Shown here one piece after another: positions 37,195 through 50,473 of a stretch of 64,000 nt of DNA. This DNA is from Diphasiastrum complanatum (Eukaryota > Streptophyta > Lycopodiopsida > Lycopodiales > Lycopodiaceae), in assembly GCA_029204225.1 (NCBI GenBank), contig CM055102.1, positions 31,676,607-31,740,606 on the forward strand. The letters are read 5' to 3'. Position 1 is the first letter of the stretch. Each line of letters starts with the position of its first letter. The notes beneath the pieces are model-generated. The model was given only the letters and a program-made list of their open reading frames with translations, was not told where the DNA came from and ran no database searches. The translations under genes and the position numbers were made by a program.

Positions 37195-37655
37195 GACTCC
37201 ATATGATAAAACTCAAGTTTAAGTTTTGTCCAATGTGGGATTGGAGGCTACATGTGTTAATTAGGATTAGAAATGACAAGTTGTCACTATATGCTTGATG
37301 AAGAGCTCATTGTAATAACTTTTTGGAAGATAGAATTTTTGAGTGTCAAATTCTTTGAAGTAGAAACCCGAGAGCAAGGATTTTTTCTCTCTCTCTAGAA
37401 TCCCTAGTTGTATTATCAATTTTGGTTAAGGCTAATGCAAACACTTAGTTGTTTCACATGTGTAATTGATATGTGCTTGATTTTGATAAACGATCTCGCT
37501 TTATGTACTTGAGCTCTTGCCCAAGATCCAAAGCTAATTAGATTGCCATCTAAAATTTGAGTTTGTCCATCATGGCTTTGATAGTGTGCAATTTCGCATG
37601 CATGTAGATCTTTTCATGATCCTTAAATGCAAGTTTTAATATGGTATCAAAGATA
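37195..37655 (+). repeat. LTR-like segment with PBS-like end
   Basis: Contains CCAATGTGGGATTGGAGGC, a T/CT-rich tract, and ends at 37638 with ATGGTATCAAAGATAG, which resembles a copia primer-binding site. No coding region of a matching element follows. Confidence 0.45.
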
Positions 37656-38059
37656 GATCCATGCATGCTTGATAGTAGATCATTTCAATCAAAGTTTTGA
37701 GTGAAAAAAAATCAAGATTCTGAGGTCTTCTAGGATCTTGATTGGTTTATAGCTTCTAACAAATCTAAAATTGCTATCTTTGGGCAGTTTTTGGATCAAA
37801 TAAGTACCATTTGCCGTATGGAATGCTCAAAGGCCATGTAGTATCCATCCACTTTGAATTCGTGAAAAAATCTTGTTATTGATCCATTGTCTCCAAACGT
37901 CCATTGTACTGGGAGAATAGTTAACACCCACTCAGTTCAAAAAACTATGTGCATTATTGGGGGAATAGAATGATTGCTTCGCTTGGAATTACAGTGGTCT
38001 GAAGGGTATACCACCAACAGTAGTCCAACACACCATACTCTTGGTGGATGAAACAGTCT

Positions 38060-39080
38060 CCAAGGTGAGTCGCTACTGTTGATGCAACCCGAACTATATA
38101 GAATTGATCAAGTTGCAGAAATTGCTAAATGCTGATTTCACTTATGAAATTGAACACACTGAACGGGTGTCGCCGATAGTCATAGTATCCAAGAAGAACG
38201 GCAAAATGCGAATATGTGTGAACCTGAAAGCGTTAAATGTAGTCACCAAGAAGGATCATTTTCCCTTACCATTTACGGAAAGTGTTCTAGACAGAGTAGC
38301 AAAACCAGAAGCCTACAGTTTCCTAGACGGTTTTAGCGGCTACAATCAGATGAAAATAGCGCCGCAAGACTAGCACAAGGCAACATTCGCCATGGAATGG
38401 GAAATTTATGCCTAAAGGTGATGTCATTTGGACTTTGTAATGCCCCAAGTTCCTTTCAACAAGTTATGCAGGCGGCATTTGAAGAGTATTTGCAAAATTT
38501 TATGGAGATTTTCTTGGATGATCCGTGCATGCACGGACCTAATTTTGAGCACTTATCCCATTTGGAAAAGGTGCTGAAGAAATGCCACAATTATCAAATA
38601 TCCTTGAACCCAGAGAAGTGTTAGTTTTGGGTGACACGTTATATTCATGGGTCACGCTAACTACTACCGAATCTTCATTTTAGACTTTGCGGAGTTAACA
38701 CGACCAATCTACAAACTCACAATGGAACCACATTGGACAGAGGAGGCCCTACATGTTTTCCAAAAACTTAAAGATGCAGTGGTCTCAACGCCAATATTAC
38801 GTCCACCCAATTAGTCCATAGAGTTTCTTTCACGTGCATATGGATGCATCAAAGTATGCAGTGGGCGCTGTCTTAGCCTAGCTAGGAGAACACAAAAAAG
38901 ATTTTCCAATCCGATTTGCTAGCCGACAACTCAGTAATTCAGAGATAAATTATTTGACAACAGATTGAGAGACACTAGCTATGATTTAGGCGGTTAAAAA
39001 ATTTCGGCATTATTTGATGCCCACACATTTTGTTTTTTATACGGACCATCAACCATTGTTATATCTTGTTAATAAAACTT
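38060..39080 (+). pseudogene. Ty3/gypsy reverse transcriptase-RNase H remnant
   Basis: RT motifs: ERVSPIVIVSKKNGKMRICV, KKDHFPLPFTESVLDRVA, YSFLDGFSGYNQMKIAPQD, then a stop. In the next frame: MSFGLCNAPSSFQQVMQAAF, the catalytic-site region FMEIFLDDP and LEKVLKKCHNYQISLNPEKC. After about 38660: FAELTRPIYKLTM and EEALHVFQKLKDAVVSTPIL, then degraded RNase H. Many stops. No LTRs can be assigned. Confidence 0.88.
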
Positions 39081-39394
39081 ATTTGTGTTTTTTATGAAGA
39101 GTGTGGATTTCAATCCCACATTCCTTGGAATAGCCAATAGGAGAAAGGGGCAAGGGCCTTCCCCATCCATAAAGAGGCACCATTTGTATCACATTTTCAT
39201 GCTTAATGAGAAGGAGGAGAGCCAAAGCATTCTCATTTGCTAATCCCTCATGCTAATGCTATTGTGGTGTTTTCTATTTGCTTTCTATCTCATTGTTCTT
39301 GTTTTGATTAGTTATGGTTTTTCCATTAGCATGCACATTGAGCATTTGAGCTAACCTCCCTCTCATCTCTCTCTCCTTCTCTCTCTCTCTTTGT

Positions 39395-39645
39395 GCTGTG
39401 TTGGTTTTTGGTCTTGCTTTGATTGCTTCGGGCTTTTCTTCTTCTTCTGCTTAGTCGTGCCCTTGTTGGTGTACAAGGCATGAGAATCAGCTGAGGAACT
39501 AGAGGCTTCATTCCTCCGCGTGTCTTCCTGCAACAACATTGCAATGACTCTTGAAAGAGTCAGCTCTGGATGCGTCGTGATGATCATCAGCTAGCTGTCG
39601 TATGAGCTTGACAAGCTTGTAAGCAGTTGCATTACTGCATCTTGA
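39395..39645 (-). pseudogene. Copia gag C-terminal fragment
   Basis: Minus-strand motifs LTLSRVIAMLLQEDTRRNEA and ADSHALYTNKGTTKQKKKKS match the gag of the copia III element at about 50100-49960. Isolated fragment, no LTR next to it. Confidence 0.7.
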
Positions 39646-39654
39646 TCGTCTATG

Positions 39655-40545
39655 AATCTAAAATATAAGAGAGACTATGGAGCCAAACCGCCCAGCCAAC
39701 CTAGATCTGGATCTAGCCCCCAAGCCCTGCCACATGATAGCAAGAGTAGAAGAGCTCAACTGGTAATTCAGACCAAGTCGTCGACGAGATCATCTCTACC
39801 TCAATATATAGAGAGTAGGATCCCGTGCATGATCCCATGCAATTTCCATGCAGGTAAACTATAAATAGGTCACAACTCTTCATGCATTCCTCCTGCCTAT
39901 ATCCATTACACGTATATGCACTACTCCATATGTCTCAATTAGAGTGTTTGGGTCATCTCAAGGTCATTAGTCACAAACAGGCCTTGATGTGAATCTAGGC
40001 GTGACCAATAATTTGGAACACTAGAGGATCGGTCTACCATATTAGAACTATTCCATGTCCTTTGTTGAATATGGTCGTAACATTTTTCCTCCCTTAAATA
40101 GGTTTTGTCCTCAGAATTTCAAAAAGAAAACATGAAAATATTTCTCAAGCTTTCAAACCTTGCCCATGAATCATTATTCTTAGTATGATCTTTCCATCTG
40201 ACAGATATAGACAGGATAAATGCACTAAGAGCTGTGACTTATTTATAGTTGACCTGCATGGGGATTGCATGGGATCATGCACAGGATCCTACTCTCTATA
40301 TACCTAGGTTGGTTGGGCGGTTTGGCTCCATAGTCTCTCTTATATTTTAGATCAACCCATTTGGAAGAATTATAGCTTAGTGTATCTTTGGGATTTGAGT
40401 TAGTACTTTGAGTAGAGACAAGCAATTGAAGAATTGTTGCGTCTATGAGTACTTATTCAGATGGAAAGATCAGACTAAGAACAATGATTCATGGGCAAGG
40501 TTTGAAAGCCTAAAAAATGTTTTCAGGTTTTCTTTTTGGGCAGTT
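39655..40545. repeat. Long composite inverted repeat
   Basis: The arm starting CTAAAATATAAGAGAGACTA (39658-39704) returns in inverse at 40303-40350. CATGCAGGT.AACTATAAATA (about 39848-39870) returns inverted at about 40235-40255. A second inverted pair joins 40120-40215 with 40441-40520 (CAAACCTTGCCCATGAATCA). A third copy of the GGCTCCATAGTCTCTTTTA end lies at about 40540-40563. The structure could come from two inverted insertions of one element. No coding content. Confidence 0.75.
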
Positions 40546-40699
40546 TGGCTCCATAGTCTCTTTTATTGTGTTCTTATTTGTTAGATTTCTTATGCTTGGC
40601 CTTAAACAAATCGTTCAAGTAATGAGCATCTTGAAAACCGAAGGCCGACTACATGTTTTCGGACCTTCACATTTTTCCCTTTGAGATTTTTTTTTCTTA

Positions 40700-41010
40700 A
40701 CCATTTTTTAGGCACCTTCACAAAAATTGCGACACAGTGGCCAAGTGGCCAGAATGCCTTGGAATCATTTTAGGCACCTTCGTCTTTTTCACCTTTTTTG
40801 CCCCTTCACGCAAAATGCGACAAAGTGGCCAGAATGCCTTAGACACCATTCTTAAGACACCTTCGGCCTTTTCGCTACCTTTAGTCTAAGGCACCTTCAC
40901 CTTCTTCGCTGTCTTTAGTCTAAGGCACCTTCGTCTTCTTCGCTGCCTTTAGTCTAAGGAACCTTTGATTTTTCGTCTTCTTCGCTGCCTTCAGTCCAAG
41001 GGCGTCTTCG
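40700..41010. repeat. Minisatellite, about 35-bp unit
   Basis: Four imperfect units of the form CACCTTCGTCTTCTTCGCTG plus CCTTTAGTCTAAGG lie at 40855-41010. Before it, a longer block with GCGACA.AGTGGCCAGAATGC is duplicated (about 40727 and 40817). Confidence 0.8.
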
Positions 41011-41460
41011 TGATTTACATACCTTAAGTCTAACAGTATAAGGGCACCTTCAAGTTTTTCGCATTTTTGCTACATTGGCAAACCAACGTCGCCAACTTAT
41101 CATCAACCCTAAAACAGCTGGAGAAACAAATATCCTAAGGGCGGTTACCAACTTTGTACAGATTCAAAATATCTTATGCAGTTAAGGCATAAGATATTTT
41201 TCTCTCAACACTTGTAAATATATATACTAACTGAATCAAGCTATGTAAGTGTTAATTGAATTTCGTCTTTCAATCAGAGTTATATGTAGCCAGCGTTATC
41301 ACGCTCAGCAAGTTGAAGTTATTACTTCAAGCCATTGTACTCACTGTTGATATTAATCAGAGTGCAATTTTGTCTCACTACTGCGTTGTTCATTTGCACA
41401 ATCTGTATGAATCATTCTACTTAAATATTTCTGTTGCTAACCGTTGCGTTTTTGTTCCTA

Positions 41461-41851
41461 CATGCCACACTCAAAGCCTCGAGCTTCCACTCTCGCTCAC
41501 ACCCACGGTTTTACGACATGGGGAAAGTCCACTTAACTTAGTTAACTCAACTAACAAGGAACCACATGTGTAACTGCATGCATGCATATTGCATGTACTG
41601 CATGTCATCTCTCAAAATTGCTAGACAAGTGTAGATCATAAAAACTACTTTCATGCATGCAGACTGAATGACATTGCATGTAATCTACGCTTTTGTATGA
41701 CATCAAATTTGAATCTACCTAACTCAATCTCGACCTATTCTAGAAGGTTATGTTTCACATACCTTTATGTACAATAAAGTTTACAATGGAAATAACATAG
41801 GCATGGCCCCGAAACTCGAGATAGGAAGATATTATTTTACTAATCTTCACA
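41461..41851 (-). repeat. LTR of the copia II family, inverted, solo or truncated
   Basis: Read on the minus strand from 41851 it begins TGTGAAGATTAGTAAAATA and follows the copia II LTR: CTATCTCGAGTTT.GGGGCCA, the GCATGCA-rich part, and TTAAGTGGACTTTCC. The end near 41461 is lost. It is more diverged than the two copia II LTRs are from each other. Confidence 0.75.
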
Positions 41852-41854
41852 AGA

Positions 41855-42090
41855 GATGGCAAAACATTTGCCATAATCACCCTCAACATCAAGGATACTC
41901 AAATCAGCCACATACGTGCTGCTCAGACTGCTAAGGATGCATGGGACATCCTAGCAACTCTCTACGACATTAGAGACGTTACTTTCAAGATTCATCTGAG
42001 GAAGAAATTCTTCATCGTTAGAATGTTTGATGTAGACAGTGTTTCGAGTCATCTCAACACCTTCAAAAATCGTATGGAGCAGATAAGAAG
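41855..42090 (+). pseudogene. Copia gag fragment
   Basis: Plus-strand frame with DGKTFAIITLNIKDTQISHI, AWDILATLYDIRDVTFKIHL and FKNRMEQIRR, typical of copia gag (UBN2-type). It abuts the LTR at 41851 and runs head-on into the minus-strand gag that follows. Confidence 0.7.
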
Positions 42091-42098
42091 AAAGGTTT

Positions 42099-42875
42099 TC
42101 AAGTCTTGACTATAATCAGAATAACAATGTGCCAATCTATATAAGTATCTATGCCTCTTGCCGCAAAACATCTTCTTTGACGAATGTGGATTCGATGATT
42201 GTTCTTGATTTTGAGTCTGTTTCTGATTCGATGCAAACTGCTTGGAGCCTTTATGCTTCTGTCATTTCGAGCCCTTGTTGACATATAGAGCCTGAGACGA
42301 AGAGGTAGACGGAGTGTCTTGACTTCTTTGATTATCTTCTTGCAGCAACATAGTGATAACTCTGGTAAGAGTTAAATCTGAGTGTGTCATGATGATCATC
42401 ACCCAGCTTTATGGGCAGGCTTGAAAGCAATGTCATAATTGCATCTTGATCGTCTACAACTGATCTGACAACGGCCATCTATTGCAAGAGATTCCTAAAC
42501 TAATTAATATGATTCTAGAGAGAATCATTATTCGACGTCTTGAGTGTGAAGAATTTCCACCGAAGATGTAACTTGGTAGTTACGTCACTCACATCATATA
42601 GCGAGCTCAAGATGTCCCAAACTTCTTTCGAATTTCTGGCTTCAGCTACGTGGCCAATCTAATTATTTGATATATTTAGAATAATAAGCGCGAAAGCTTT
42701 ACCATCCTTCGATTTTCATTTCGAGTCTTTTGTGTTGTCATTAGGCTTTACTTCGATACTTGTAACAACATCCCACAACTTGTTGGTGATTAGCAAGGTC
42801 TTCATCTTAAATTAAATGATAATTGGATCCATTCAGCTTGTCTGCGATAAGATAGGCTTTACTTTGAGAATCCAT
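42099..42875 (-). pseudogene. Copia gag, element IV
   Basis: Starts MDSQSKAYLIADKLNGSNYH at 42875 and matches the copia III gag start (MDSQGKANPIMDKLDGANYH). Further motifs are out of frame (GHVAEARNSKEVWDILSSLY-like). Many frameshifts. PBS and LTR lie upstream at 43037 and 43050. Confidence 0.75.
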
Positions 42876-43036
42876 CAGGAACTTTAGTCTGTCGACGTTA
42901 AGAGAGATACCGTGTTGTGGAAATCAATTCTTTGATACCGAAACAAATTAATTCAAACTGAAGAATAATTTGATATCACAAAATATATCAAGTTTAAGAG
43001 CTTGTGCTTTGATAGTATTAGGCCTTGAAGAATCAA

Positions 43037-43049
43037 CATTCTAATACCA
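43037..43049 (-). other. Primer-binding site of element IV
   Basis: Minus-strand TGGTATTAGAATG directly after the presumed LTR end, similar to an initiator-Met tRNA site. Confidence 0.65.
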
Positions 43050-44150
<1,101 letters not shown>

Positions 44151-44191
44151 CAAGCTTGGTTCCATTGGTGAGTGAGTTTATTTACAATTAA

Positions 44192-45032
44192 TCAGACTAT
44201 ATCTGATAAGAATGTTGTGAGATACCTTTGTTGAGTGATAAATTTTATCAACCGTCTCGCTCTGTCTCTAGGGATTTGAATGCCCAGACAGAAGTGAGCT
44301 TCACCTAGATCAATCATGTCAAATTTGGAAGACAACATCTGCATCCTTAACCAATTTGGTATTATTGCTGAAAAGCAACGTATCATCAACATACAAGGTG
44401 ATGATAATGAAGGATTGCTGCTCTCACTTGAAGTAGACATTGTTGTCGGCCGTGCTTGGTTGAAGACCTTGTCAGATGAGGAATGTGTTGATCCTAACCA
44501 AGCTATGGTTGATTGCTTCAAGCCATAAAGTGTCTTGTGGAATTTACAGACGTGATGCTTCATATCTTTGTGAATATATCCTTTAGGTTGTAGCATGTAG
44601 ATGTCTTCTTCGATGACTCCATTCAGATGAGCTGTTTGTACATCGAGTTGATGTACTTTGAGGTTGGCTGCTGCGGCACACGATAAGAGGGCTCGGATCG
44701 ATGAATGCTTGACTACTGGACTGAAAAGGCTCATTGTAGTCGATGTTGGGATCTGAGCGAATCCTCGTGCTACTGTGTCGTGCCTTCCTCCGATCAATTG
44801 CTCCATTGGCGTTGTACTTGATCTTAAAGATCCATTTGCAATCGATAAGATTGCAGCCAACATGAGCTTTGACTAGTGACCATGTCTTAGAGAAGAATAC
44901 TCTTTGTCCATTGCGCCTCTCCAGAGATCAAAGTCTAGTTGGATAAGTGCATCTTCGACAGCTGTCAGTTGTCAGTTCCTACATTAAAAGACAGGCAGAC
45001 TAAGGAGTATACCTTGTGGGCTGTGTGTGCAC
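44192..45032 (-). pseudogene. Copia III reverse transcriptase part (3' half of the split element)
   Basis: Minus strand: AMDKEYSSL region and CKWIFKIKYNANGAID-like sequence (about 44930-44800), FSPVVKHSSIRALLSCAAAA, VHQLDVQTAHLNGVIEEDIY, HKTLYGLKQS, and FDMIDLGEAHFCLGIQIPRD to 44230. Stops and frame changes throughout. The element continues beyond the nested copia II at 48246. RNase H and 3' LTR are not seen. Confidence 0.85.
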
Positions 45033-45037
45033 TCGGC
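45033..45037. other. Target-site duplication (TCGGC), left
   Basis: TCGGC directly before the TG of the copia II 5' LTR. The same five bases follow its 3' LTR at 48241. Confidence 0.93.
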
Positions 45038-45650
45038 TGTGAAAATTATTAAAATATTATCTTTCTATCTCGAGTTTGGGGCCATGTCCATGGTGATTTC
45101 CACTAAAATTCATGCTGTACATAAAAAGAGTGTGAATTGAGCACATATCCTTCTAGTGTAGCTCGGATTTGAGTTAGATAGGTTCAATTATGATGACATG
45201 CAGATGTTTAGATAGCATGCAAAGTCTTACTGTATGCATGCAAGCCACATGAAATCAGTGCATGCAACATGCAAAGTAGTTTCAGTGATCTACACATGTC
45301 TAGGCAGTTTTATGAGTTGACATGCAGTACATGCAACATACATGCATGCAGTTACACATGTGGATCTATGGTAGGTGAATTAGTTCAGTTAAGTGGACTT
45401 TCCATGCAACTCCACTGTAGGAGTTCGAGTCTCTCTCATGTAGGAAAAGCTGGGCATGTTTTGCCACATTGTGAATATTGAGATTTTGGTGTTTTGGACT
45501 CTTTCTCTCTCTACCCGAGTTTTCTATGCTTGATTTTCTCTCTCTACCCAAGCAGCCTCTTCTTCCCATACTAAACACTTCAAATTTTTTCTGACATTCA
45601 TTTCTCACAGTGAAGAGTTAGATTTTTTCATCTGATGTATGCCATTGTGC
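45038..45650 (+). repeat. 5' LTR of copia II, 3'-truncated
   Basis: Matches 47511-48120 closely to GTATGCCATTGTGCT, where the two diverge: here the sequence passes into integrase (GSFVGYASTKKAYKIYLPS). Confidence 0.93.
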
Positions 45651-47505
45651 TAGTGCAGTCAAAGGAAGTTTTGTAGGATATGCATCCACTAAAAAAGCAT
45701 ACAAGATTTATTTGCCCTCTACTGACAAGAATATTGTTAGTAGAGATGTGATCTTCCATGAAGATCAGAAGTTTAACTTGGATGATGCATAGGTCAAGGA
45801 GTCTCATGCAAGATCAATCATCAATCTTGATGCTGTTCAAGAAGAGGTGAGGCCGAGGCTTGAGGAGGAGCAAATTCAAGCTACCACACCCAGAAGATCT
45901 ACATGAGCAAGATCTGAGCACTGACGCTCACATATGATGAAGAAGGAAGGCAAGTGAAAGGTGAAACTTCCTATCATGCACTTTTTATATCAGATGAAGA
46001 GCCTAAGGATGTCCAAGAAGCTTTTCAATCCAAGGAGTGGGTTGAAGCAATGACCTAAGAATTTGAAGCCTTGATGTCAAATAACACATGGGAGCTTGTG
46101 GAGCCACCAAACAACATGCATGTGATTGGATGTAAGTGGGTATTCTAAATCAAGTATAATCATGATGGATCTATCAATAAGTATAAAGCAAGACTTTGTG
46201 CCAAAGGCTACTCACAGATCAAAGGTCTTGACTATGAAGACACCTTTGCACCAGTTGCAAAGATGGTAACAATTCGAATACTCATCTCTCTTGCATGTTT
46301 TCACAAATGGAGTATGTTCCAGCTTGATGTTTCTAATGCATTTCTCAATAATTACCTTGAGGAGGAGATTTATATAGAGCATCCTCCAGGTTCTGTGAAG
46401 GAAGGTGATGAATCAAAAGTTTGTCTTTTGTTCAAAAGTCTGTATGGACTGAAACAACCACCAAGGTCTTGGTATGCAAGGCTCAATTCCTCTCATATCA
46501 CTCGAATTTTGTCTAAGTGAATATGACCCTTCTCTGTATTATAAGTTTGTAGATAACTTTGTAATTATTCTTCTCATCTACAATGAGACGTTAGTTGAAG
46601 AAACTAAGCATGCACTTGGTACTAAGTTTAAGATGCAGGGCTTAGGAGTTCTTCACTGTATTCTAGGCCTTGAAATAGATTTTTGGAAAGGTTATGCATT
46701 TAAGCCAAAGAAGATATGCACTTTCCATGCTCAAAAAATTCCATATGGAAAACTGTAAAGACATAGATACACCTATGGAGCACACTCTAAAATTTCCTAT
46801 TAAAGATGATGAAAAATCCTTTGAGGACATCACTCTTTATAGGAGTCTTATTGGCTCACTTATTTGGTTAACAGTGACTAGGCTTGATCTAAGCTTTTGT
46901 GTTCATAAGCTAAGTCAACACATGCAGGATCCAAAGTAATATCATTGGAAGTTGGCTAAAAGAGTCTTGAGGTATATATCTTCTACCTTGGATTATGGAC
47001 TATTCTATGAAGGAGAAGATATGACTTTGATTGCTTATTCAGATTCAGATTTTGCAGGGGACATGTTGGATAGGAAATCCACAAGTACTTACACAATATT
47101 TCTTGGCTATCAAAGAAGCAGACAACTATTTCCTTATCATCTTGTGAAGCTGAATACAAATCTCTTACAACCACAACAAAGGAGGTTTTATGAATCAAAA
47201 GGCTACTTTTGGAGCTAAATTGTTATGCAGATGAAGATTTACCAATTATCAAGAATGATAAAATTTCTGCTTAGGCTCTTGCAAATAATCCAGTCTTTCA
47301 TGCAAGGAGCAAGCATATTGAAGTGGCTCATCATTTTGTAAGAGAAAAAGTCATTGGGAGAGAGATCTTATTGGAGCATATTTCATCTTCAGATTGTGTT
47401 GCAGATCTTCTCACCAAACCTCTACTCAAAGATGTGTTTATGAAGATGAGGTCTAACCTTGGCCTAATTTCGAAGTCTATGTTGATAGGAACATAAATTT
47501 TAAGG
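45651..47505 (+). pseudogene. Copia II integrase end, RT and RNase H
   Basis: Integrase end: FVGYASTKKAYKIYLPSTDK and VSRDVIFHEDQKFNLDD. RT: VEAMT(stop)EFEALMSNNTWELV, ARLCAKGYSQIKGLDYEDTF, FQLDVSNAFLNNYLEEEIYI, KSLYGLKQPPRSWYARL, a frameshift near 46490, and the catalytic region, where ILLIYNETLV stands in place of YVDD (motif lost). Then TPMEHTLKFPIKDDEKSFED, YSDSDFAGDMLDRKSTSTYT, a frameshift in the SEAEY region, and HARSKHIEVAHHFVREKV and LTKPLLKDVFMKM. Inactive. Confidence 0.92.
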
Positions 47506-47510
47506 AGGAG

Positions 47511-48240
47511 TGTGAAGACTATTAAAATATTATCTTTCTATCTCGAGTTTGGGGCCATGTCCATGGTGATTTCCACTAAAATTCATGTTGTACATAAAAG
47601 GAGTGTGAATTGAGCACATATCCTTCTAGTGTAGCTCGGATTTGAGTTAGATAGGTTCAATTATGATGACATGCAGGTGTTTAGATAGCATGCAAAGTCT
47701 TATTGTATGCATGCAAGCCACATGCAATCAATGCATGCAACATGCAAAGTAGTTTTAGTGATCTACACATGTCTAGGCAGTTTTATGAGTTGACATGCAG
47801 TATATGCAACATACATACACACAGTTACACATGTGGATCTATGGTAGGTGAATCAGTTCAGTTAAGTGGACTTTCCATGAAACTCCACTATAGGAATTCG
47901 AGTCTCTCTCATGTAGGAAAAGCTGGGCATGTTTTGCCACATTGTGAATATTGAGATTTTGGTGTTTTGGACTCATTCTCTCTCTACCCTAGTTTTCTAT
48001 GCTTGATTTTCTCTCTATGCCCGCGAGCAGCCTCTTTTTCCCATACTGAACACTTAGAATTTTTTCTGACATTCATTTCTCACAGTGAAGAGTTAGATTT
48101 TTTCATCTGATGTATGCCATTGTGCTCTTGCCTTAGATTTTTCAAGCATACTATTCTTTAATCAATCTTGTGCAATCACAACACCTCAGTAAGATCCTGT
48201 ATGGTGTGTGGTGAAGTTCACACGTGCTAAAAACCTCACA
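47511..48240 (+). repeat. 3' LTR of copia II, complete
   Basis: Begins TGTGAAGACTATTAAAAT after the polypurine tract AAGGAGGAG (47502-47510) and ends CCTCACA, then TCGGC. About 730 bp. It holds a GCATGCA-rich block and CTCTCTAC pyrimidine tracts. Confidence 0.95.
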
Positions 48241-48245
48241 TCGGC

Positions 48246-50473
48246 TTGATCTTCTTGGAGGAAGTGTCGGCTGATGATTCAATCCTTGGATTTGTCGTTG
48301 CTACTGAGTGACAGTCAAATTTTTGTCTAACTCACTGTCGTGTAGTGGATGACTATGGGCATGCTTGAGCCAGTGGCTCAAATTGTCATGTCCATGACAT
48401 GCATTGAAGGTTCACTTGGAACAATGCCTTTGCCTTTGAAGTCCATGAACTGATCCTCGATAAAGACTGTATCCTGATTGAATATGTTCTATTGGGTATT
48501 GGGGTTGTACAACTTGTAAGTGTTGTCAGATGAAGTGTATCCAATGAGGATTGTCTTGGGACCTTGGAAGTCAAATTTCTTCCTCGTCTCCTTTGGGATC
48601 TGAACGTAGGTGATGCATCCGAATACTCGAAGGCTCTTCATTGAAGGCTTTGAGCCCATCCACACCTCATGGGGTGTTCTGCCTGAGAGGGCCTTGTTTG
48701 AACATCTGCTCTGGATGTAAGCTACAGTGGAAACAACTTTAGCCTAAAAGCTCTTTGGCAAAGATGCGTGTGCCAGCATGCATTTGGCTGACTCGACCAG
48801 GGTACGATTTTCCTCTCGGCTAAGTCATTAGACTGAGGATAATAAGGAGTGATTAACTGGTGTTCAATGCCTTGGCTTTGGCAGTACTCCTTGAATTTGG
48901 TAGAGATGTACTCTCCACCATTATTTGACCTTAGGACTTTGATTATCTTACTAGTCTCTTTCTCTGCACGCTCCTTGAATATTCTAAAGCAATGGAAAGC
49001 TTCTGATTTCTTCTTGACAAACCATAGTCCTTTTGGAAAATTCATCAATAAAAGTTATAAAATACTTTGTATCCTTTAGTGAAGAATTCTGCATTGGGCC
49101 ACAGATATCTGTATGTACAACATCTAACAATCCTCTAGTAGTATGATGATGGCTTGATCTAAACGATTTTCTAGCTTGTTTATCGATTAGACAGTCTTGA
49201 CAGACAAGTAATTCGACTTTTCTATTAGGATAGTCGAGATCAAGAACAATGGATTGCTTAGACATTTTCTGTACAACAAGATGACTCAAATGACCAAGTC
49301 TATATTGCCAAAGTAAACTTTTATTTATCTGAATAGAAGTACTGAGTGCTTGACTAGAGGTAGAAAAGCAATGACTTAATCTGTACAAGTATCCATGGCT
49401 CTTTTCGAGTGCTAGGATCTTGCTTGTCCTATCGACTACTTTCCACTGATTAGATTCAAATTCTACTTTATGTCCTAGATCTGTATTCTGCTAACAAAGA
49501 GCAAATTTGTCGACAGATTCGATACATGAAGGACATTTGAAAGTAGCTTACATTGACCATTGGCAAAGCTCAATCTTATTGTACCTTCACCTTTAATAGC
49601 TTGTGTGCTATTGTTACCAAGGTGAATATATCTTTTGGTATTGTAGGGCGTATAGGACTCAAAACAGCCGATATGGCTGGTCATATGTTGTGTGGCTCTG
49701 GAATCCAGAAATCAGGAGCTGTCGTTGGATGCTTCTTGATGGCTAGTCATGAAGGCATTATGATCCACTTCTTGAATCGGCTGTGGTGCTTCTGCAGTTG
49801 CATTTGCCACTTGATTCGGCTGTCCCTTGACAATGTTCTTAGCTTGAAGTATGCGACAATCTTGGATCTCGTGGTTGGAATGCTTGTAGTATCTGCAGAA
49901 CAGCTTCTTCTTTGTCGGCTGGTTCGACTACCCTTGACGTTGTGTCGGCTTCTAATTTTGCTTCGATGTCTTTGGGCCTTTCTTCTTCTGCTTAGTTGAG
50001 CCTTTGTTGGTGTATAAGGAGTGAGAGTCAACAGTTAAGAAACTGGAGGCTTCGTTCCTTCTGTTGTCTTCTTGCAACAACATTGTAATAACTCTTGAAA
50101 GAGTCAGCTATGGGTGTGTCGTGATGATCATCACCCAACTGTATGAGGTTGGCAAGCTTTAAAATAATGTCATTACTGTGTCTTTGTATAATGTGCTCAA
50201 GATTTTCCAGACTTCCTTGGATGTTTGAGCTTCAGACACATGGCCGATTTGCATGTCTGAGATGTTGAGAATGATCAACGCGAAAGCCTTTCCATCCTTT
50301 AGCTTCCATCGGGAGATTGCCGCATCATCGGCTTTGGGCCTTGCCTCTGCACCTGTAGCAACGTCATACAACTCCTTAGCCATTAGCACAGTTCTCATTT
50401 TAAATTTCCACAGATGGTAATTGGCTCCATCAAGCTTGTCCATGATAGGATTGGCTTTCCCTTGGGAATCCAT
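48246..50473 (-). pseudogene. Copia III gag, protease and integrase
   Basis: Minus strand. Gag start is MDSQGKANPIMDKLDGANYH at 50473, with NISDMQIGHVSEAQTSKEVW and, frame-shifted, LTLSRVITMLLQED. A zinc knuckle (CRYYKHSNHEIQDC) is near 49900 and protease at 49710 (FLDSRATQHMTSHIGC, with Arg in place of the usual Gly). Integrase runs LLWQYRLGHLSHLVVQKMSK, HTDICGPMQ, FITFIDEFSKR, LRSNNGGEYISTKFKEYCQS, TPYYPQSNDLAERK and, at the end, a GYTSSDNTYKLYNP-like region. Frameshifts and stops throughout. The rest of the element is at 44192-45032. Confidence 0.9.

Larger units (their letters stand above)
45038..48240 (+). mobile_element. Ty1/copia retrotransposon II, nested in copia III
   Basis: Starts TGTGAA, ends CCTCACA, flanked by TCGGC on both sides. 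The 5' LTR is cut near 45650 and joined directly to the end of integrase, so the LTR end, PBS, gag, protease and most of integrase are lost. RT and RNase H remain. The insertion is within the linker between integrase and RT of copia III, in opposite orientation. Confidence 0.95.

Noticed and set aside
45269-45481. ORF in the copia II LTR, repeated at 47703-47954
   Set aside because: Duplicate only because both are LTR copies; no gag or pol motif, frame not conserved in the third LTR at 41461-41851.
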